From assembly GCA_030248225.1 (NCBI GenBank), contig JASANE010007074.1:45091-109090 (forward strand): a stretch of DNA of 64,000 nt, in the 5' to 3' direction. The notes under the pieces were generated by a model, which searched no databases, was not told the origin of the DNA, and was given only the letters and a program-made list of their open reading frames with translations. This document shows, one piece after another, positions 11,193 through 21,974 of this stretch (its first letter is position 1; each line of letters starts with the position of its first letter). The stretch comes from Trileptium ribeirensis. Its lineage: Eukaryota; Nematoda; Enoplea; Enoplida; Thoracostomopsidae. Both the position numbers and the translations under genes were made by a program.

Positions 11193-12791
11193 TCAAAATG
11201 ACAAATCGATTGGAACGGGACGAAGGCAATGCGTCCCGTGCCAAAAAAATTTTACCGCGAGTGAGTTATGTGGTTGTTTCAGAGACGATAGTTCCGTTTT
11301 GGCTGACGAGGTTACGAGTGCAGGCCACCAAGGCCAATTTCGCATTTTTGCCAGAATCACCGTGCCTTCTTTGATCTGTTCGATTGATTCGAGGTGACCG
11401 ATATTAATGTCGCTCTGATCACGGATAGTGTCGCTCGAAGAAGTTGAGGATGCGGATGATGTGTTTATGCCATCTTGATCATTTAGAAAGGCGGGTTTAA
11501 TGCGGTCGAGGCTTTCTCGATCATCACCGTTTTGACATTTGACGACAACGGTTTTATCATCGCGATCTAGTACCTCGTACGGACCATGATAACGCGGTTG
11601 TAGAGTGTTTTTAATGGAGTCGTCACGTATCCATACGTGTTTGGCGATTTTAATGTCCGTCGGCACGTAACATTGTTTGTTGTGGTGACGCTCAGGAGCA
11701 TTAAGACGGCGGATGCCGGAAAATAGTCGTATTTTGAAATCGTGTTCTGACGCTAAGTCTTTAGTCGACCTTGGTGTAAAATAATGGTGTGGCAAATCAA
11801 TACCGGATCCAAACACCATTTCACATTGAGCAAAACCTTTATCGTTGAGGCTAGTGCGAATTCCAAGCAAAACGAGAGGAAGTGAGGCTGTCCATGTAGC
11901 GGAAGAACAATGAGCACGCAATCCGTTTTTGAGCGTACGATGAAAACGTTCAACAGCACCGTTGCATGCTGGATGATATGCTGTCATTCGACGGCGTTCA
12001 ATTCCTAGTTGCTCCATGAGGGATGACCATAACGCAGATTCGAACTGCGCGCCGCGATCGGACATCAGGACACGCGGAACGCCGAATCTGCTTATCCAAC
12101 CGGAGATGAATGCCTCTGCCACTGACTCAGTAGTAATGTCGGAGATGGGAATTGCTTCGGGCCACCTAGTAATTCGATCGATAATGGTTACCAAGTAACG
12201 CTTGTCATTCGAAGACGGCAACGGACCAACAATGCCAATGTGCACCGTGTGGAAACGTCCAGTTGTTGGGATTGTTCCGACTGCAGCCTTTGTGTGTCGT
12301 ACCACTTTGCTCCGTTGGCATTCGATACACTCTCGGCACCATGTCTTGACGTCACGATTCATGTTTGACCAAATGTAGTTGTGGGAGATGCTGCTGAGAG
12401 TTGCGCGCGAACCAAGATGGGCGAGGTTGTGCACCGATTTGAAAATGTTGAACCGCATTTCCGTGGGAACGTACGGGCGTAGTTGCGGAGTGGAAGCATC
12501 ACAGTAAACCATCTTACCGTCGATAACATACCGCTTGATGGGTAGATTGGTTGATTGAATAAACCGTTTGAGTGTAGAATCAGCGGCTTGAGCATTTGCC
12601 AGTTGACCGTCGAACGCAATTGAAATAGTGCACACAGGACGAGAGAGAGCGTCTACCACGACATTGTCGGCGCCTGCAACGTGCTCGATGTCGCAATCGA
12701 ACTCTGAGATGAAGGACAACCATCGAGACTGCTGTGCGGAAGGATGCGCCATCGAGAGAGCGTTGACGAGTGGTTTGTGGTCTGTGCGCAC
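11193..12791 (-). pseudogene. Gypsy RNase H C-terminus, H2C2 zinc domain, integrase core and C-terminal PWWP domain
   Basis: 532-residue open frame beginning inside RNase H (TDHKPL, later DNVVVDALSR). Next is the H2C2 zinc domain (HNLAH and CRECIEC, about residues 117-157). The integrase core follows with second acidic residue in SDRGAQF and glutamate in NGAVERFHRTLK. The first catalytic Asp, expected in the HIDIVGPL-type motif, is Gly (VHIGIVGPL), a single-base change, so the copy is probably inactive. A typical gypsy C-terminal SH3-like region (YHGPYEVL..DRIKPAFL) ends near residue 430. A Ser/Asp-rich linker leads to residues 475-532, which form a PWWP domain. This is the longest frame in the window. 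Confidence 0.9.
11196..11369 (-). other. PWWP domain at the integrase C-terminus
   Basis: Residues 475-532 of the integrase frame. The sequence has the family pattern G.VILAKMRNWPWWPALV, then VKFFWHGTHCLRPVP and IDLSF. This is the beta-barrel half of a PWWP domain with the literal PWWP tetrapeptide. The helical half that normally follows is absent, because the stop codon comes directly after LSF. PWWP domains are known to bind H3K36-methylated nucleosomes and DNA, for example in LEDGF, DNMT3 and HDGF. In many gypsy elements a chromodomain sits at this position. Confidence 0.85.
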
Positions 12792-13070
12792 GGTGAAATC
12801 GGAGCCGAGAAGCCACGGAAAGTGGTTCAGGGCTTTGTAGATTGCCAGAAGCTCGGTCGAACGCGGATTTCCGGGATTCCAGCGATGTTAGCTTCTCCGA
12901 GTAGAATGCTAACGGCTCCGCGTTGCCATCGACCACTTGGTTGAGGACAGCACCCACGGCGGCGCCGGACGCATCAGTAACCAGTTGAAGTCGACCTGCG
13001 GGGTTGGGGAACGAGAGCTTCACCGCGGCAGCAACGGCCGATTTGAGTGCATCGAATGCCTGGCGGCTGT
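12640..13070 (-). pseudogene. Gypsy RNase H domain, frameshifted
   Basis: The N-terminal part reads in the frame of 12580-13023 with the first catalytic Asp in LVTDASGAAVGAVLNQ. It continues through PLAFYSEKL, then shifts frame near 12890 to a block with the family STELLAIYKALNHF motif and on to TDHKPL. It joins the integrase frame at about 12791. It would remove RNA from the RNA/DNA hybrid during reverse transcription. The frameshift makes the copy non-functional as it stands. Confidence 0.8.
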
Positions 13071-13119
13071 CGTCCGACCAGGTTAAACTAAAGTTGCCTT
13101 TATCAACTTTACCCCTTTA

Positions 13120-13579
13120 TCAGTTTCGGTGAGAGGAGCGGCGATCCTTGAAAATCCCGGAATGAATCGGTGGTAGAAGCCGGCTATACCCAGGAAACTG
13201 CGCAGGAGCACGGGCACGGATAGTCGAGGATGGCTTTGACCTTGGACGGCATGGGCCGGACGCCGTTTGCATTGACCTCAACCCCGACGAAGTTGACTTT
13301 GGGGCTGAACAAAACGCACTTGTCTGGGCGAAGGCGGAGACCATCGTTGTTGACGCGGGTGAGGACCGTCTTGAGGTATTGCAGATGCTCGTCGTTTGAG
13401 TGGCTGGCCACCAGGATGTCGTCCAGATAGACCTTGACAAACGGTAACTCACCCAGGACCGAGTCCATAAGCCGCTGGAAGGTTTGAGCGGCGTTGCGAA
13501 AACCGAAAAACATCCGCCTGAACAGGAACAGGCCGAACGGAGTTGTGACGGCCGTCTTAGGTTGGTCCTGAATCGCCAC
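13120..13579 (-). pseudogene. Gypsy reverse transcriptase, C-terminal two thirds
   Basis: Starts inside the domain at the KTAVTTPFG motif, followed by MFFGFRNAAQTFQ and the catalytic YLDDIL box (about 13430). The thumb region has the usual KCVLF and VGVEV.A.G blocks. The frame breaks near 13190, where the conserved PAP..LRSFLG-type connection is read in another frame. Residues before the KTAV block, including the first catalytic Asp strand, are deleted at the junction with the LTR remnant. Confidence 0.85.
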
Positions 13580-13589
13580 AGGAATCTGC

Positions 13590-13640
13590 GCATAGGCAAA
13601 TTATTAGCATTAATTTGCATAGGGAAATATTAGCATTACA
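13590..13640 (-). repeat. 5' LTR remnant of the gypsy element
   Basis: 51 bases nearly identical to the last 52 bases of the LTR at 10970-11021, same orientation, ending in GCATTACA. They are joined directly to mid-RT sequence, so the deletion runs from inside the 5' LTR to inside RT. Confidence 0.8.
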
Positions 13641-14879
13641 TATATACATTATAATACGAAATTTTGAAGAATATAAGAGCACATAGAAACGCCCAATTTT
13701 GAAGCGGACTGTGTGTATCATTATTGAATCTGCAAATTGAAAATCTTTGCAGGTTTCAAAATAAAATTGAGGGTCAACTTAGCAATTTTTTGCCATTTGC
13801 ACATGTTAAGTCACTATAGTATTTTTAACGATATAAATACATCCTCATATTTGGCATTCTCTTTAGTAAATATGCCCGCAAACTGATAGTTTTTGGTTAC
13901 ATGAAATTCATTATCGACAAACGATATCTAGTGTAATTTGATTCGTAACTTTGTTCTTGACTTGTGCATGCAGTGCGTCTAGATGTGATACTGTTTGTCA
14001 ACACGCATTTCGTCTTTTCAACATTAATTTCTTATCGTGTATTAATATTTTAGTCTTGTTGTACTGTACTGTCGCACATACTTAGGGTATTTAATGTTGA
14101 AACGAAACAATTTTCAAAGCTAGATACTCTTCTGGTACCATTGCGTTTAGTAGCATCACTCTTATCGTCTAGCGTGTTGAATGCACAAACACTAATTACT
14201 TCAAGACCAGAGAGTAGCTAACTCGCGGTTATTATAAGCAAAGTATTTATGAACCCGATTAAGATTTATCGCACTGTTCCCACTGACAACAGCCATCATT
14301 AGTCTGATATTCGATTGAGAAAGGTTTTCCTCATTTCGTAGCACCATTTTTATGCGTTGATGGAGTCGATAGTATACATCCACGATATAAACTATATATA
14401 TTCACTGTAAATACATAAACCCTATACACAACCACACGTTACCAAGTAATAGTATTAGGGTCATTTATATGCGAGCCTCCCGTGCATCTGGTGGTTAAAC
14501 TAATTAGCCATTCCTCCGCGAAACAATCAATGTAATGGCTGAGGAGGTAGATTGTGGGGTATAGACGAAAACTTTCATCGGGATGCCCGAATTTCCCCAT
14601 AATGTGCCCTGATCTTGCTTTAAAATTTCTGTACGTTTGCTTAAATACCTTGTGCATGGGGAGCTTCAAGTCAGGGATGGGTGTACAGAGCCTAGGAACG
14701 AGGACGTTTGGGGTCTCGGATAGGGAGTGCAGAGCCTTACAGGGTGGGACCGGAGCTTCAGGGCGGAAATACGGTCGATACTATCTCGTTTTACCGCTAG
14801 TTCAACATTTGTCTGTTTTGGGACCCTGACAGGGAAATTTTTGATCCATCACAGTTTACCTTTTATAATTATATAACCG
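13641..14879. other. Non-coding
   Basis: AT-rich up to about 14450, then more balanced. Short open frames on opposite strands overlap and show no motif. Nothing supportable. Confidence 0.45.
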
Positions 14880-15155
14880 AAAGACACAACAGTTTCTTAC
14901 AGCGATTCGAAACAGAGTCTCTTACGACTAGTTGTTAGAGTCGTTTGCCTTTTGTGGTTACTATTAAGAGATAAACGTTTCTTACATGTACTTATAAAAG
15001 TCGAGAATAATTCAGCTGTTTATGCCTTTGCAATTAGCTATTAGAGACCCTAATTTCTAATAGAAAGCTGAAATAATATACAGCCAGCCTTAAGAGATTT
15101 CGTCTCTTAGGAACGGGCGTTAGAGACAAAACTGCCCGATTTCTGCTGGCTTCTT
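14880..15155 (-). repeat. Dispersed repeat R2, copy 2 (reverse orientation)
   Basis: The reverse complement of 8702 onward. Its right end carries the head block (CTGCCCGATTTCTGC) and the interior shows the same CTCTTA / TAAGAGA units, including the TGCAATTAGCTATTAGAGAC segment also seen near 8800. Copies 1 and 2 have diverged considerably. Confidence 0.65.
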
Positions 15156-15639
15156 TCTGTGGAACTTACAGAAGTAACACTATTGCAAAGCGAAAGCTAT
15201 AAAGCGCGCGGAAACTACGAAATATTCGAGAATTTCGTGAGTTTCACGCAAGGCGACGTATCATGTTTATTTTAATTATTAAAATATTGTATTTCTTTGA
15301 GATTATGTAAATTTTTCGCTCTGCCACGCGATTTATCTTTGATTAGCTCTATACTTGGTACAATATTTGGGTCTTTTCTTTTAGCCCTCCCAGCCCGGAT
15401 TTAGTCAATTTTGAAGATACCGAGCTGATTTTGGTATCAATCGCTTCAGCTCGATAAGGCGGTTCGGAAAATACTCACTTTGCTCACATCCCTGAAGATT
15501 TCTGGAGCTTTCCTCCTTGGGAACCCAAAAATTTTTTGTTCGGAATGTGGTCATGTTGGGTACCATTCTTCTCGGTTTGATGACAGAAATTTACTGGTAT
15601 GTATTTTATTGAAATCTGCGCCACCGTTAGAAAGTTACG
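15156..15639. other. Non-coding
   Basis: No gene, repeat match or motif recognised. Confidence 0.4.
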
Positions 15640-15800
15640 AGGCTAAGCCTTTGTTACGAGTTACTAAGCCTTAGTCTTAGCCTAAGCTAAGGTTCTTATA
15701 TGAGACATACACTAAGACTAAGTCGGGGGCTGCCACCCCCCGAACCCCCCGCTCTAAGCTGTTCATTTTTCTACCGCCCCTCAGGGTTTATGACGGGGAT
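15640..15800 (+). repeat. Dispersed repeat R3, copy A (GC-hairpin element)
   Basis: Core: CCTTAGTCTTAGCCTAAGC, then a short AT stretch, TAAG.CTAAGTCGGGGG, a 6-7 base loop, CCCCCCGAACCCC, and GCTCTAAGCTGTT. Two palindromic parts are obvious: CTTAG/CTAAG arms, and a CGGGGG/CCCCCG hairpin. The same unit occurs at about 43435, 53465 and 60915, three more times in the window. Confidence 0.8.
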
Positions 15801-16559
15801 TGGTATATACTACAAAAAACCAATGCTCGGGAAAATTGTTGATCTCGATGAGCTGATTCTTATAGTGGTTGGCTTTCTGAATTTTTGCCTTCCCTTGTTG
15901 AAAGCTCAACCAAAATTGACATACGTAATGACAATATTTTCTTAAAATTCTATTCCAAAGATAAAATTTTCATAAACCAAGTAAAAATTGGTTTTAACCT
16001 CAAATAAAGACGTCTCTCGGCAGCGTTTCTGAGGAAGTTACTAGCTACATACTCTATCGCGTTGCATTGAAGACTGAATTTTAAAAAAAATTTTAGATTT
16101 ATTAAGGCGCAACCGATTTCATGTCTCCTGGAACTATCAAACGCATTCTTGTTGCGAACCAGCGGGACTTGACTCGTGCCCCTGGCAAAACGTGCAGCGA
16201 ATGAAAATACCGTGATCTAAATTGTCTTTGTTATTTATTAACTTTATTAATTAATTATGAATTTATTAATTATAATTAATTATTTATAACTTTATTAATT
16301 ATATTATCTTCTACGCATAACTAGAAAACGGCTGCTCTGACCGAAATTGAAAAACAGCAAATTGTATTTATAGCGCTTCCATGACAGGATTGGCGATCCC
16401 GAATGTCCAATACCAAACACTTTCGAATTTGTATCGTTTTTTTAGTATTTGCACGTCGCATAATCTTATACTGCACCTCAAACAACAAATAGGCTCGCAA
16501 TCAGATTATATTATGCGTCGATAACAAATGCGAAAATCGATCAATCTAGTAAAGACTAA
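15801..16559. other. Non-coding, with an ATTAATTA-type simple repeat
   Basis: Contains a TTAATTAAT-rich simple sequence at about 16240-16310. It is probably upstream intron or intergenic DNA of the gene whose first visible exon begins at 16696. Confidence 0.4.
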
Positions 16560-17170
16560 TTGATGAATCACAGACAAACCATTTTCGCGCAATATGTATA
16601 GAAATTTCACTCGCTCTTAAACTTAAAACTAAGCGGCCATGATGTGCTGTATTTTTCAATATGATGCGTTTAAATTGATCAGCTACTGTTTTCAGTCGTA
16701 TTTACGGAGACGACTTTAGTAGCTCCGAGGCGGACCTCTGCGAAACTTATGGATGCGGAATAAAATCACAATCCATCCGTGATAATTTTGATAATTTAAC
16801 TTTATTAAGGTTAACTGAAATCAAGCAGTTGAAGCAATCTTTAGAACAAACGTCTGATGACGACAATGAAATTAGCGCACTGAGTAAGTTTTATTGCTTA
16901 TCTCTCGCATATTGTACTACTAAATATAAAATGTTCTGGTGGCAGGCAGACGCGTAGCCATGATTTCGAAAATAGTTGTCTAGCCCCACTGACGTTCGGG
17001 GGAAATGGGGGTCCAACAAAATATTTTATTTCATGTATTTCGGTTACCAATTAATGAAAATGATCTTTATCTACTTCCCTCGACAGCGAATTTAATTGGG
17101 CGAATTTCTGATGTAATTTTAAGTTCTTTAGCTTTACGTAATTCTTCCTTTCTTTCTTCGACATGACAAA
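16560..17170 (+). repeat. Dispersed repeat R4, copy 1, interrupted by an exon
   Basis: The blocks GAATCACAGAC..ACCATTTTCGCGCAA (16566) and AAATGTTCTGGTGGCA followed by TAGCCCCACTGACGT (16929-16996) also occur in order at 58275-58460. In this copy the exon 16696-16883 lies between them. In the other copy there is no exon, and the DNA resembles the start of the downstream intron directly. Confidence 0.65.
16696..16883 (+). CDS. Internal exon of a gene of unknown function (exon a)
   Basis: Preceded by a pyrimidine-rich acceptor (CTGTTTTCAG) and followed by a consensus donor (GTAAGT). One frame is open throughout: 1 base, 62 codons, 1 base. It encodes an acidic start (GDDFSSSEADLCETYG), then a leucine-rich stretch with heptad spacing (LLRLTEIKQLKQSLEQ) likely to form a helix or coiled coil, then an acidic end (TSDDDNE). 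Its last base plus the first two of the next exon make a Lys codon, so the phases agree. I do not recognise the family. Upstream exons were not found. Confidence 0.65.
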
Positions 17171-17643
17171 GATAAAAAATTTTCTGTCGAAAAAAGGTCT
17201 AGGCTCTGTAGAGCATTCTAGCTAAGCCTATGGCAGGAAGGTTGCATACAGATTTTAGTTAGCCGAAACGCATACATACCTGCATTATTGTGGTAATGGC
17301 AATTGTTAGCTCAACCGTTTCTAATTATAGCAAATTACAGTTCCTTAATGTTTGTTATTATTTTGAAATTCATGCTTCGTGGCTTACTCAGAATAGGATA
17401 GTGTAGAGATGAGGTAATTATTTTTATTTGTGATGATGTCATAAAATCGCGCGCACAGTTGGTTCAAGTCTGTTCACTTGAAAGATGGTTGTAGTTTTTG
17501 ACATGAACTAAAATCTGTAATGTTACAAAGTGTAATACAATAAATCTGACTTATGTGTTACTTCCTGAATCCTGGTTTGTATACCGCAAGTATTGAAATC
17601 TGTTATTAGACAACTAATTTTCAATTAGACTGCACTATTTTAG

Positions 17644-17874
17644 AGGTGAGCAGTAGCACTACTCCTTCGACAACTGCTGCAGTCGAACAGCAAGCCCTTG
17701 CGCTTGAAATGATTCATGACGGTATTTCCTCTATATTATATTCCCGAGAAAGTAACTCACCAGACGCAGTGATTAGTAATCACGATACCAGACAATGCCG
17801 TAACAGTATTATTTCGCGTTCGTATACTATAAACGAAGAGTTGGATGTTGCGATTAACTGGAATGATGACGAAG
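17644..17874 (+). CDS. Internal exon of the same gene (exon b)
   Basis: Acceptor CACTATTTTAG, open for 231 bases in the frame set by exon a, and donor GTCTGT at 17875 (a weaker donor). The product is a Ser/Thr-rich start, then a helix-like block (QQALALEMIHDGISSILY), then a polar acidic region ending NWNDDE. If the donor is not used, the frame runs on to a stop at 17916. The phase left over (1 base, G) fits the next exon at 21384. No domain is recognised. Confidence 0.6.
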
Positions 17875-20800
17875 GTCTGTCCTTATATTTGTATAATCAA
17901 AAGCCATGTTTAACTTAGATGTGAATCTGTTTAATTTATAATCGACAGTTTTTGTTAGCATGTAGTGCAAAGTTCGCAGTTAAACAAACATAACGCAATC
18001 GGGGATTATATTTTTTGCTTTCGAAACAGATGCAAAATTATGCTTTGTTAATGATAGCTGTTAGGAATAGCAGTCCCGTTTGCAATATTCCTGATAGGAA
18101 TCGGCAGGAATATGGACTACCATATCCGTGTAAGATTGTAGGATATATTGGACGGTCCGGATATATGGAAATCCATATCCTAAAATTCCAAATTTTTATT
18201 TATACGTCAAAGACTGTATAATAAACTTTGCCATTAACTACTATTAGTTCTATTTCAAGATGTATTATAGATGTGCGATATAAACAAACATTATTCTTTT
18301 GATAAGATGCTGTTGCACTAATATTAACGCTATAATACGCTTACACTAAGTCGACGATTGGTCCTATTTTAGCCAGTTTATAGTGGTCACTATTTCAAAT
18401 AGTAGTTAACGCTTATTTATAATAAAGACGAAATTCGGGATATTTTGCTATCTTGGGGATTTATATGGTATGGCGCAGAGTCGCAAGAATCAAGTGGAAG
18501 CCAGAGATGCAAAATTGTCCAAAACCCACCAACCTGCTAATACCTAATTTCGGACAAAAAGTGCAAGTTGTAGCACCGTAAGTTTCTTCTTTGAATTTAG
18601 GAATCTCCAGAACAATATGTAACGTCCCAGGCTATTATTGAAAAATCTGCCTATTCTCAGAATTTTCAAGATACGTAGATAAATTTTTTGGTTAAACTAC
18701 GCCATAGTCCTGAAAGCAATACATCACCAATAAACTGAAAACAAACAGATATTCTGAAATTGGGTTTGTCGATCTTAAAACACTTGAAAATTTATGAAAT
18801 ATTCGTGTTGGGCTGTAAGTACCCAAATCAGCTTACTATCAAAAATCCTTCAATAATTAAAACGGTAGATAATAGTCTAAATCTGCACGTAATTACATTT
18901 TCACTGCAGTAAGTAATACCGTATCAAATTTGTACGCGGTGGCAATGTGTGAAAATAATGGAAATATTTTGGGTTTCCAACTAAAGCTGAGAGCAAGGAT
19001 GCCACAAATTTCAGCGCACCAATTTTTAATGTTCACGGATCCAGAAATTCTAAAAATACACTTCTGTAGACATCTTTATAGAAAAAACGTAAGTTGAAAA
19101 TATGCCAAAATTTATTTTTGGTAAAATTTTTTTTTGCAATGTTGTAGTTCTCGATAAAAAGATTTTGTTTAGACACACATATGTTTGTTTTAACAGTACG
19201 GACAAAATATGTTTCCTGTGTCCGATGATAAGTTTCCCGCTTTTCCTCGTTTCCTCATTTCCACATTTTGATATCAAAGTTCTCGTTGTTTCCGTTATTT
19301 CCAGCCTGTCTAACAAATTCTCCTTTTTTCCCGGTCGTAACCCTGTGAGACGGCTACCTGAAGTGCGTTCGTCTCGTTGGCCTAAGGCACATACGCTGGA
19401 TTTCACAACCTGCTAAAGTCACATTATTTAGTTCCAAATACATCTCTTGTCAAAAGGTCAAACGAAAAGATATGTGTAAACTACACATTCTCGGCACCCT
19501 TGGATCAAGTGTTTGCGGCTTTTCTAGGGGTAAAATTTTGCATGTTTTACCGGATGCAATATCACGAAAACCAAATATCCCAACGTCGCGGATAACGTTA
19601 GCCAGTCCGAACATGAATACCCTTGTCCTGTGAATTCTTGGTTACCCCAGTACTACGACAACAATATTATAGCTGAGGAACGGACAACGGTACCCCTAAT
19701 TTTTTTTACCATGGATTTCGCCACATCGCACATAATAGTAAAGGATTTATCGAGTTTAGCATATAGTAAGGCTAATCGCCGACTGTTAGATCGGAATCAA
19801 GTCGAACTTTGTTGTTTTGGTCAATAACATAGTAACTGCTAAAGTAACGTGATAAAAAAAATTTCACAACACAAGTTATATGGGTTAGTGCACTAGCATA
19901 ATTATACAGTCAATAATCGATTGGCAACTGATTAATAGGGCAAAAACAACCAATATTTTGTCAAAATGGTAGTGGTATTGCTCTTCTCACTAGAACTTGC
20001 GGCTGACTCGCGGTATTTGGTTTAAATTTTGACAGTCTGTGCACATTTAGGCAACACGTGTTCAAGGTCCGTCCGCCTGGGGGTTGGTATATTTCGGCGG
20101 ATAAAGTCCTCAGAGGGGATTTTTTAAATTTTTCGGAGCTCAAATTCAATATTTTCATGCTATTTTTGTTAAAATTTCCCGCCCGCTTTTGACTCGCGGT
20201 GACAGGACAGGTGGGTGCGTAGCCTTCAAGAAGGCAATGTTGTCCGACCCTTATCGACTCCTACGCTATAGACCGTTTACTATATCTTCAATATTGCTGC
20301 GGGATAGACAAAAGAATTATTTGGAACCAAAATTCTCCTGTGTTTTTCCGTTATTTATTTCCTTGCAATATTTAGTTATATTGCGAAATTTCACTGTGCG
20401 CCTGTCGCCTGCGAATACTACTGACTCCATCCCGATTTCGGGTTAAATTTTGAAATAAAGTATAAAACATAGACATTTACATCACGGCGACGAAATAAAC
20501 GGTATTACGTAAATTTTATCATACAATACTGTTGTATAAACGAAAAGCAACATTAAGATTTTTAACAATTATAGCAGATATATATTTATGTTGCGATAGA
20601 TTATAGAAACTTGTAAATGACATTATTTCATTCTACTATTAAGAGCCTGATGTGGCGAAATAACTAATTACCGTACAAACTACAAGAAAATAAAATTTTT
20701 TGTAATGTAAATTGACTAAAAATGTTTGATGAAAAGATATGGACCAACAAGTTAAGCTTTAGTGGAAAAACCAGCACTTAATAAGGTCTATTTTAAAATT

Positions 20801-21383
20801 AACATTGAAAAGATCACAGGTCATACACCAATTGGATTCCCCAAGGTTCCTCTCCAACACCTCCAAGTTTTTGAGGTGACATCAAAATAACCGTCCTAAT
20901 AAAAACTTATAACAGCTTAGTTGTAGAACTTTTATTTCTGTTATTCAAGACAAAATCCTAAATAAAGATAAGTGACGCCTGCTGAAATACTCATTTTCGG
21001 TAAGTAAATAATATGCAATAAAACCATCATATATGTTGTAAAGGCATGGAAAACATAAAATGCAATAATCGTAGGGCCTCAGTTATCCCACTTGCTAACC
21101 TTGTAGGAGATGTCCAGGTATTTGTGTGGATTTGAGCGCTCCTTGTACTATTTTGATACTGTGGAGAGTGCAGTTATACTCCTATATGCAGAACATGGAA
21201 TTGCTGAATTCGAAACGGATTTGTCTAAGTTTATAAAATTCATTACAGGAACGCGCATAATTATTAACAATAATACTGAACTATTGTTACATTTTTGACA
21301 TATACAACACTTGTTTTAGATGCACCTATTGAATAATGCGTACATGACAAATTATACAAAATGAAGTTCCGTGTACTTTTAAG
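17875..21383. other. Probable intron, about 3.5 kb, no gene seen
   Basis: Between exons b and c. It contains a small palindromic cluster of GGATATATGG / CCATATCC type at about 18115-18180. Elsewhere short open frames on both strands overlap. The frame at 21110-21298 has an acceptor-like CCTTGTAG before it but is in the wrong phase for exon b. Further exons inside this interval cannot be excluded. Confidence 0.4.
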
Positions 21384-21544
21384 ATCCGAATGACAAACCA
21401 GAAGCCATTAGAAATATATTGGACGATTCAAAAATTGTGCAAGGGCAACCTAAACGAAAATTAAAACCGTTGATCGATCAACTGGCGAAACAAGGGACGT
21501 TGTTGGAAAAGGTTATTTTGATTTTAAGTTTGGCTTGGGAATAA
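21384..21544 (+). CDS. Probable terminal exon of the same gene (exon c)
   Basis: Acceptor TACTTTTAAG. With the G left from exon b the first codon is Asp, giving a DPNDKPEAIRNILDDS start, a basic segment (KRKLKPLIDQLAKQG) and a hydrophobic end. It stops at TAA, 21542-21544. An alternative is that AAGGTTATT at about 21510 is a donor and the gene continues, perhaps into 21594-21846. Function is unknown. Joining exons b and c is inference from phase and composition. Confidence 0.5.
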
Positions 21545-21593
21545 TTATAATCTTGTATCAAACAGTGACCATATCCGCTACTAGAAACAGGGT

Positions 21594-21887
21594 TTGCTAA
21601 CAAATTTTGCTGGGTTTTGCCTTTGTTTTAAACTTGTCGCTAATGAAATTATTCTTTCGCGTAACTCCGATTTTGCTAAACTGCCATATTACACTAACCA
21701 AAGATGGATCTGGGTCATTTCGGGTCACATCTTCGACGGGTTTACGGTATCTGACTCAAAAGCTGAACATAGTCTCTCCGCACGGCACTCAGCATATGGA
21801 ACTGCGTCTTTTGCCTTTATTTCGTCGGCTCGGCTATTCCATATAGGCACAGTGGAAACTGGAGCGCTGGTAAACCAAGCTGTGTGA
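21594..21887 (+). other. Overlapping open frames, possible further exon
   Basis: Two plus-strand frames overlap. The one ending at 21846 has coding-like composition in its second half (TKDGSGSFRVTSSTGLRY and onward). It begins after an unclear acceptor. It could be the last exon of the gene upstream, or chance. Confidence 0.25.
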
Positions 21888-21974
21888 TTACGATTGCTCT
21901 AAATCCATAATAAGAAGGCAACCATAAGATTAGAAGGTTTTGTGAAAAAGTGCTGTGTTACGCTATGGTGCACG

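Larger units (their letters stand above)
10493..13640 (-). mobile_element. Internally deleted Ty3/gypsy LTR retrotransposon with PWWP-tailed integrase
   Basis: Minus-strand element in the order 5' LTR remnant (13590-13640), partial RT, RNase H, integrase with PWWP domain, 3' LTR (10493-11021). Gag, protease and the first part of RT are missing. The remaining pol frame is interrupted twice, after RT and within RNase H. LTR ends are TGTA..TACA. The two flanks (CACAA.. on the left and TATAT on the right) do not give a convincing target duplication, so the left LTR boundary is uncertain. The element is not expected to be autonomous. Confidence 0.85.
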
